DNA of 8,238 nucleotides, taken from assembly GCA_028288315.1 (NCBI GenBank), contig JAQBNY010000036.1, forward strand, positions 1-8,238, given 5' to 3'. Below are positions 5,905-8,238 of the stretch, one piece after another. Source of the stretch: Mucilaginibacter sp. (GTDB taxonomy: Bacteria > Bacteroidota > Bacteroidia > Sphingobacteriales > Sphingobacteriaceae). The translations under genes and the position numbers were made by a program. Numbering within the stretch: position 1 is the first letter of the stretch; every line of letters begins with the position of its first letter. Below the pieces are notes generated by a model, which was not told the DNA's origin, did no database searches, and saw only the letters and a program-made list of their open reading frames with translations.

Positions 5905-7740
5905 CTACTCCACTGTTACCGACTTAGCCAGGTTACGAGGCTGATCAACATTACACCCACGCATTACAGCTATATGGTAAGCCAATAACTGCAGAGGTAT
6001 GGTTGCCAGCAGCGGCACAAAGGTTTCCCCTGTTAACGGAATCTCAATTACATAGTCGGCCATCTCTTTAACCTCGGTATCTCCTTCAGATATGATGGCA
6101 ATAATTTTACCGCCTCTGGCTTTTACTTCCTGTATATTGCTTACCACTTTTTCATATGATGAATTTTTTGTGGCGATAAATATCACGGGCATTTCTGCAT
6201 CTATCAATGCAATAGGGCCATGCTTCATTTCGGCAGCCGGATACCCTTCAGCGTGAATATATGATATTTCCTTCAACTTTAAAGCACCTTCAAGGGCAAC
6301 CGGGAACGAACTGCCACGGCCTAAGAACAAGCAGTTAGTTGAATCTTTAAACCGTTCAGCTATTATCTTAACCTGCTCATTTGATTTTAAAGCCTGCTCA
6401 ACCAAATCTGGTATCTCGTTAAGTTCAGTCAGGTATTCAACAAATTTACTTTGTGTAATAGTGCCCCTTTGCTGGGCTATGTAAAACGCTATAAGCGTTA
6501 ATACTGTAACCTGCCCGGTAAATGCTTTTGTTGAAGCAACTCCAATCTCTGGCCCGGCGTGTGTATAAACGCCGGCGTGTGTTAAACGCGGTATTGATGC
6601 ACCAACCACATTACATATGCCAAATATAGTAGCGCCTTTTTCTTTAGCCAGCTCAATAGCTGCCATAGTATCGGCAGTTTCGCCAGATTGCGAAATGGCA
6701 ATTACCAGGTCTTTGGGTGTTATAATAGGATTACGATACCTGAATTCTGAAGCATACTCTACCTCAACGGGTACTCGTGCATATTCTTCAATTAAATACT
6801 CACCCACCAAACCAGCGTGCCATGATGTACCACATGCAACTATAATAATACGGTCAATATTTTTCAGCTTCTCAACATATTCTTTAATACCACCCAACTG
6901 CACTAATCCCTGTGCAGGATAAATACGACCACGTAAACAATCGCGTATAGAACGTGGCTGCTCATATATCTCCTTCATCATGAAGTGATCGTAGCCACCT
7001 TTTTCAAGCATCTCAAGCTTTAATTCGAGCTCTTGTATGTATGGGGTTTGTATAGTATTATCAATGTTCTTGATCAGCAAGTCATCTCGCTTTATGTAAG
7101 CAATTTCGTTATCATTTAAATAAATAACGTTTTTGGTATACTCCACAATTGGTGTAGCATCAGATGCTATAAAATATTCACCTTTGCCAACACCAATAAC
7201 CATAGGGCTGCCTTTACGTGCCGCTATTAATTCATTCGGCTCATCAGCACTCATAATAACTATAGCATAAGCGCCAACAACCCTGTTAAGGGCAAGTCTT
7301 ACGGCTTCGTGCAGATCAAGCCCGGTAACCTTTTGGATGTCTTCAATCAAATGAATTAAAACCTCAGTATCGGTATCGCTTATAAAAGTATGGCCTTTAG
7401 CAATCAATGCTTCTTTAAGCACGCCGTAGTTCTCAATAATACCGTTATGAATTATAGTGAGTTTACGATCTCCTGATGAATGTGGGTGAGAATTCCTGTC
7501 GCTTGGTGCCCCGTGAGTGGCCCAACGGGTATGGCCCATACCAGCCGTGCCTGTTAATTTAACTCCTTTTACAAAATTTTCGAGATCGCTAACCTTGCCG
7601 GCTTTTTTGTAAACTTTTAAACCGTTATCGGCTAAAGCAATACCTGCGCTGTCGTATCCGCGATACTCCAGGCGGTGTAAACCTTTGATAACTATTGGAT
7701 AAGCATCCCTATAGCCTATATATCCTACTATACCGCACAT
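5905..7740 (-). CDS. glmS: Glutamine--fructose-6-phosphate aminotransferase (isomerizing)
   Basis: Cytosolic enzyme that makes glucosamine-6-phosphate from fructose-6-phosphate and glutamine, the first committed step to UDP-GlcNAc for peptidoglycan and lipopolysaccharide. It has 611 residues, near E. coli's 609. The N-terminal glutaminase begins MCGIVGYIG, with Cys2 as nucleophile once Met is removed; other glutaminase motifs are HTRWATHG (70-77), HNGIIENY (98-105) and SDTDTEV (121-127). Two SIS sugar-phosphate domains follow: CGTSWHAG (303-310), SQSGET (350-355) and STKAF (403-407) in the first, GRGSSFPVALEGALKLKE (474-491) and HAEGYPAAEMKHGP (496-509) in the second. It ends with the invariant PRNLAKSVTVE. 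A DUF4270 gene precedes it in the same direction by 91 bases. No glmS ribozyme is expected in this phylum and none is apparent. A perfect -7 box at 7766-7773 suggests its own promoter. Confidence 0.98.
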   Translation of the reverse strand: MCGIVGYIGYRDAYPIVIKGLHRLEYRGYDSAGIALADNGLKVYKKAGKVSDLENFVKGVKLTGTAGMGHTRWATHGAPSDRNSHPHSSGDRKLTIIHNGIIENYGVLKEALIAKGHTFISDTDTEVLIHLIEDIQKVTGLDLHEAVRLALNRVVGAYAIVIMSADEPNELIAARKGSPMVIGVGKGEYFIASDATPIVEYTKNVIYLNDNEIAYIKRDDLLIKNIDNTIQTPYIQELELKLEMLEKGGYDHFMMKEIYEQPRSIRDCLRGRIYPAQGLVQLGGIKEYVEKLKNIDRIIIVACGTSWHAGLVGEYLIEEYARVPVEVEYASEFRYRNPIITPKDLVIAISQSGETADTMAAIELAKEKGATIFGICNVVGASIPRLTHAGVYTHAGPEIGVASTKAFTGQVTVLTLIAFYIAQQRGTITQSKFVEYLTELNEIPDLVEQALKSNEQVKIIAERFKDSTNCLFLGRGSSFPVALEGALKLKEISYIHAEGYPAAEMKHGPIALIDAEMPVIFIATKNSSYEKVVSNIQEVKARGGKIIAIISEGDTEVKEMADYVIEIPLTGETFVPLLATIPLQLLAYHIAVMRGCNVDQPRNLAKSVTVE

Positions 7741-7743
7741 AAA

Positions 7744-7755
7744 TTTAATATTAAA
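7744..7755. repeat. 12-bp AT palindrome next to the glmS start
   Basis: TTTAATATTAAA is a perfect 12-bp palindrome that begins three bases upstream of the glmS ATG (7740), between the start and the predicted -7 box. It could be an operator, but in DNA this A/T-rich a chance palindrome is plausible. Confidence 0.25.
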
Positions 7756-7765
7756 TATATGGTGC

Positions 7766-7773
7766 CAAAAATA
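7766..7773 (-). promoter_or_regulatory. Predicted glmS -7 box
   Basis: The minus strand reads TATTTTTG, a perfect TAnnTTTG match. Transcription would start near 7759, giving a leader of about 18 bases before the ATG at 7740. No good -33 TTG is found 17-23 bases further upstream. It suggests glmS is not solely read through from the DUF4270 gene. Confidence 0.45.
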
Positions 7774-7788
7774 GCAGTAATACTTTAA

Positions 7789-7821
7789 TATCCATGTTTA
7801 TTGCAACAACAAACATGGATA
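7789..7821 (-). terminator. Stem-loop between DUF4270 gene and glmS, terminator-like but with weak T tract
   Basis: ATCCATGTTT (7790-7799) pairs perfectly with AAACATGGAT (7811-7820), with a further T-A at 7789/7821. The 11-base loop can itself form TTG-CAA pairs. On the minus strand it lies 11 bases after the DUF4270 stop, the position of a 3' terminator, but the following bases (ATTAAAGTATT) are not a clean T run. It may be a weak terminator or an RNA-stabilising stem. Confidence 0.45.
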
Positions 7822-7831
7822 CACGGTTATT

Positions 7832-8238
7832 TTACTTATTTATTTTTGTATAAATAATGTTTAGTTTAATTCTATCGGGAGAGTTTTTACCAACAGGTAT
7901 CACACGTTCGGCAAACTGAACAGTAGGTGTAATATCAATTGAAGTGCCTACGGTGGGGTTAACCGGGGCAATAAATGTTCCATAATCTACAGTTTTTCCG
8001 GTAATAAGGTCCTGAATATATCCGGTTACTGTAAAGTGATACTCGCCTGTTGCTGAATTATAAAAACCACCAAAAGTGTTTACACCATTTGCACCTCGCG
8101 GATCACTAACTGAAGCATCCTGTATTGGTACACGTTGTTTTGCAATATCCAATTGATACATTGTTAACCGCGGTGCGGCTCTATAAGGTATAGTTGTTCC
8201 GGGTGCGGCTTTAACAATAAGCTCGGCTCGGTTAATTA
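7832..8238 (-). CDS. DUF4270 family protein, C-terminal part, cut by window edge
   Basis: The minus-strand frame is open from the right edge to TAA at 7832-7834: 134 complete codons, with the N-terminus outside the window. The internal Met at 8161 is not the real start, since the family pattern continues upstream (INRAELIVKAAPG, then IPYRAAPRLTMYQLD). Recognisable blocks are APRLTMYQLDIAKQRVPIQD, a GGFYNSATGEYHFTVTGYIQDLITG segment, YGTFIAPVNPT, and the final IKLNIIYTKIN. These agree with the C-terminal half of Bacteroidota DUF4270 proteins, usually lipoproteins of about 450-500 residues with unknown function; the signal peptide would lie outside. In Sphingobacteriaceae this gene commonly sits just upstream of glmS and after a glycogen synthase gene (from memory). 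No enzyme motif is visible, so I assign no function. Confidence 0.75.
   Translation of the reverse strand, partial: INRAELIVKAAPGTTIPYRAAPRLTMYQLDIAKQRVPIQDASVSDPRGANGVNTFGGFYNSATGEYHFTVTGYIQDLITGKTVDYGTFIAPVNPTVGTSIDITPTVQFAERVIPVGKNSPDRIKLNIIYTKINK

Noticed and set aside
7741..7831. glmS ribozyme upstream of glmS
   Set aside because: The spacer is only 91 bases and A/T-rich, too short for the ribozyme with its nested pseudoknots, and the ribozyme is known mainly from Firmicutes.

Overview
The window looks like chromosomal DNA of a Bacteroidota bacterium, most likely a Sphingobacteriaceae member such as Mucilaginibacter or Pedobacter. The basis is protein style (a DUF4270 protein beside glmS, a long Nif3 with inserted domain, greA next to a HIT gene), moderate GC, absence of clear Shine-Dalgarno sites, and several boxes resembling the Bacteroidota promoter element TAnnTTTG. 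Genus assignment rests on memory of similar gene orders, not on a search. I see no mobile element, CRISPR, tRNA or rRNA.

Layout, left to right: a Nif3-family metal protein on the minus strand, running off the left edge; a divergent D-2-hydroxyacid dehydrogenase (plus); a 234-base spacer with two tandem terminator-like hairpins and a promoter-like site; greA (plus); a HIT-family nucleotide-binding protein (plus); oxyR (minus), whose stop codon overlaps the HIT stop; a 57- to 87-base divergent control region with a perfect OxyR-type operator; a clade-3-like haem catalase (plus); a strong bidirectional terminator; glmS (minus); and the C-terminal part of a DUF4270 protein (minus), running off the right edge.

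How the genes fit together: oxyR and the catalase form a compact peroxide-response module. OxyR keeps the sensing residues His198, Cys199 and Cys208 at the E. coli positions, and its predicted operator lies against its own start codon and upstream of the catalase promoter. greA and the HIT gene may be co-transcribed; GreA rescues backtracked RNA polymerase. glmS makes glucosamine-6-phosphate for peptidoglycan and lipopolysaccharide. The other genes are housekeeping or of unknown role.

Most of the window is ordinary core genome. The parts most worth a second look are non-coding: the greA leader, which looks like an attenuator that could release a short RNA of roughly 45 bases (analogous to, but not obviously homologous with, the E. 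coli GraL RNAs); the oxyR-catalase operator; and the greA-HIT spacer, which can form mutually exclusive stems, one covering the HIT start region.
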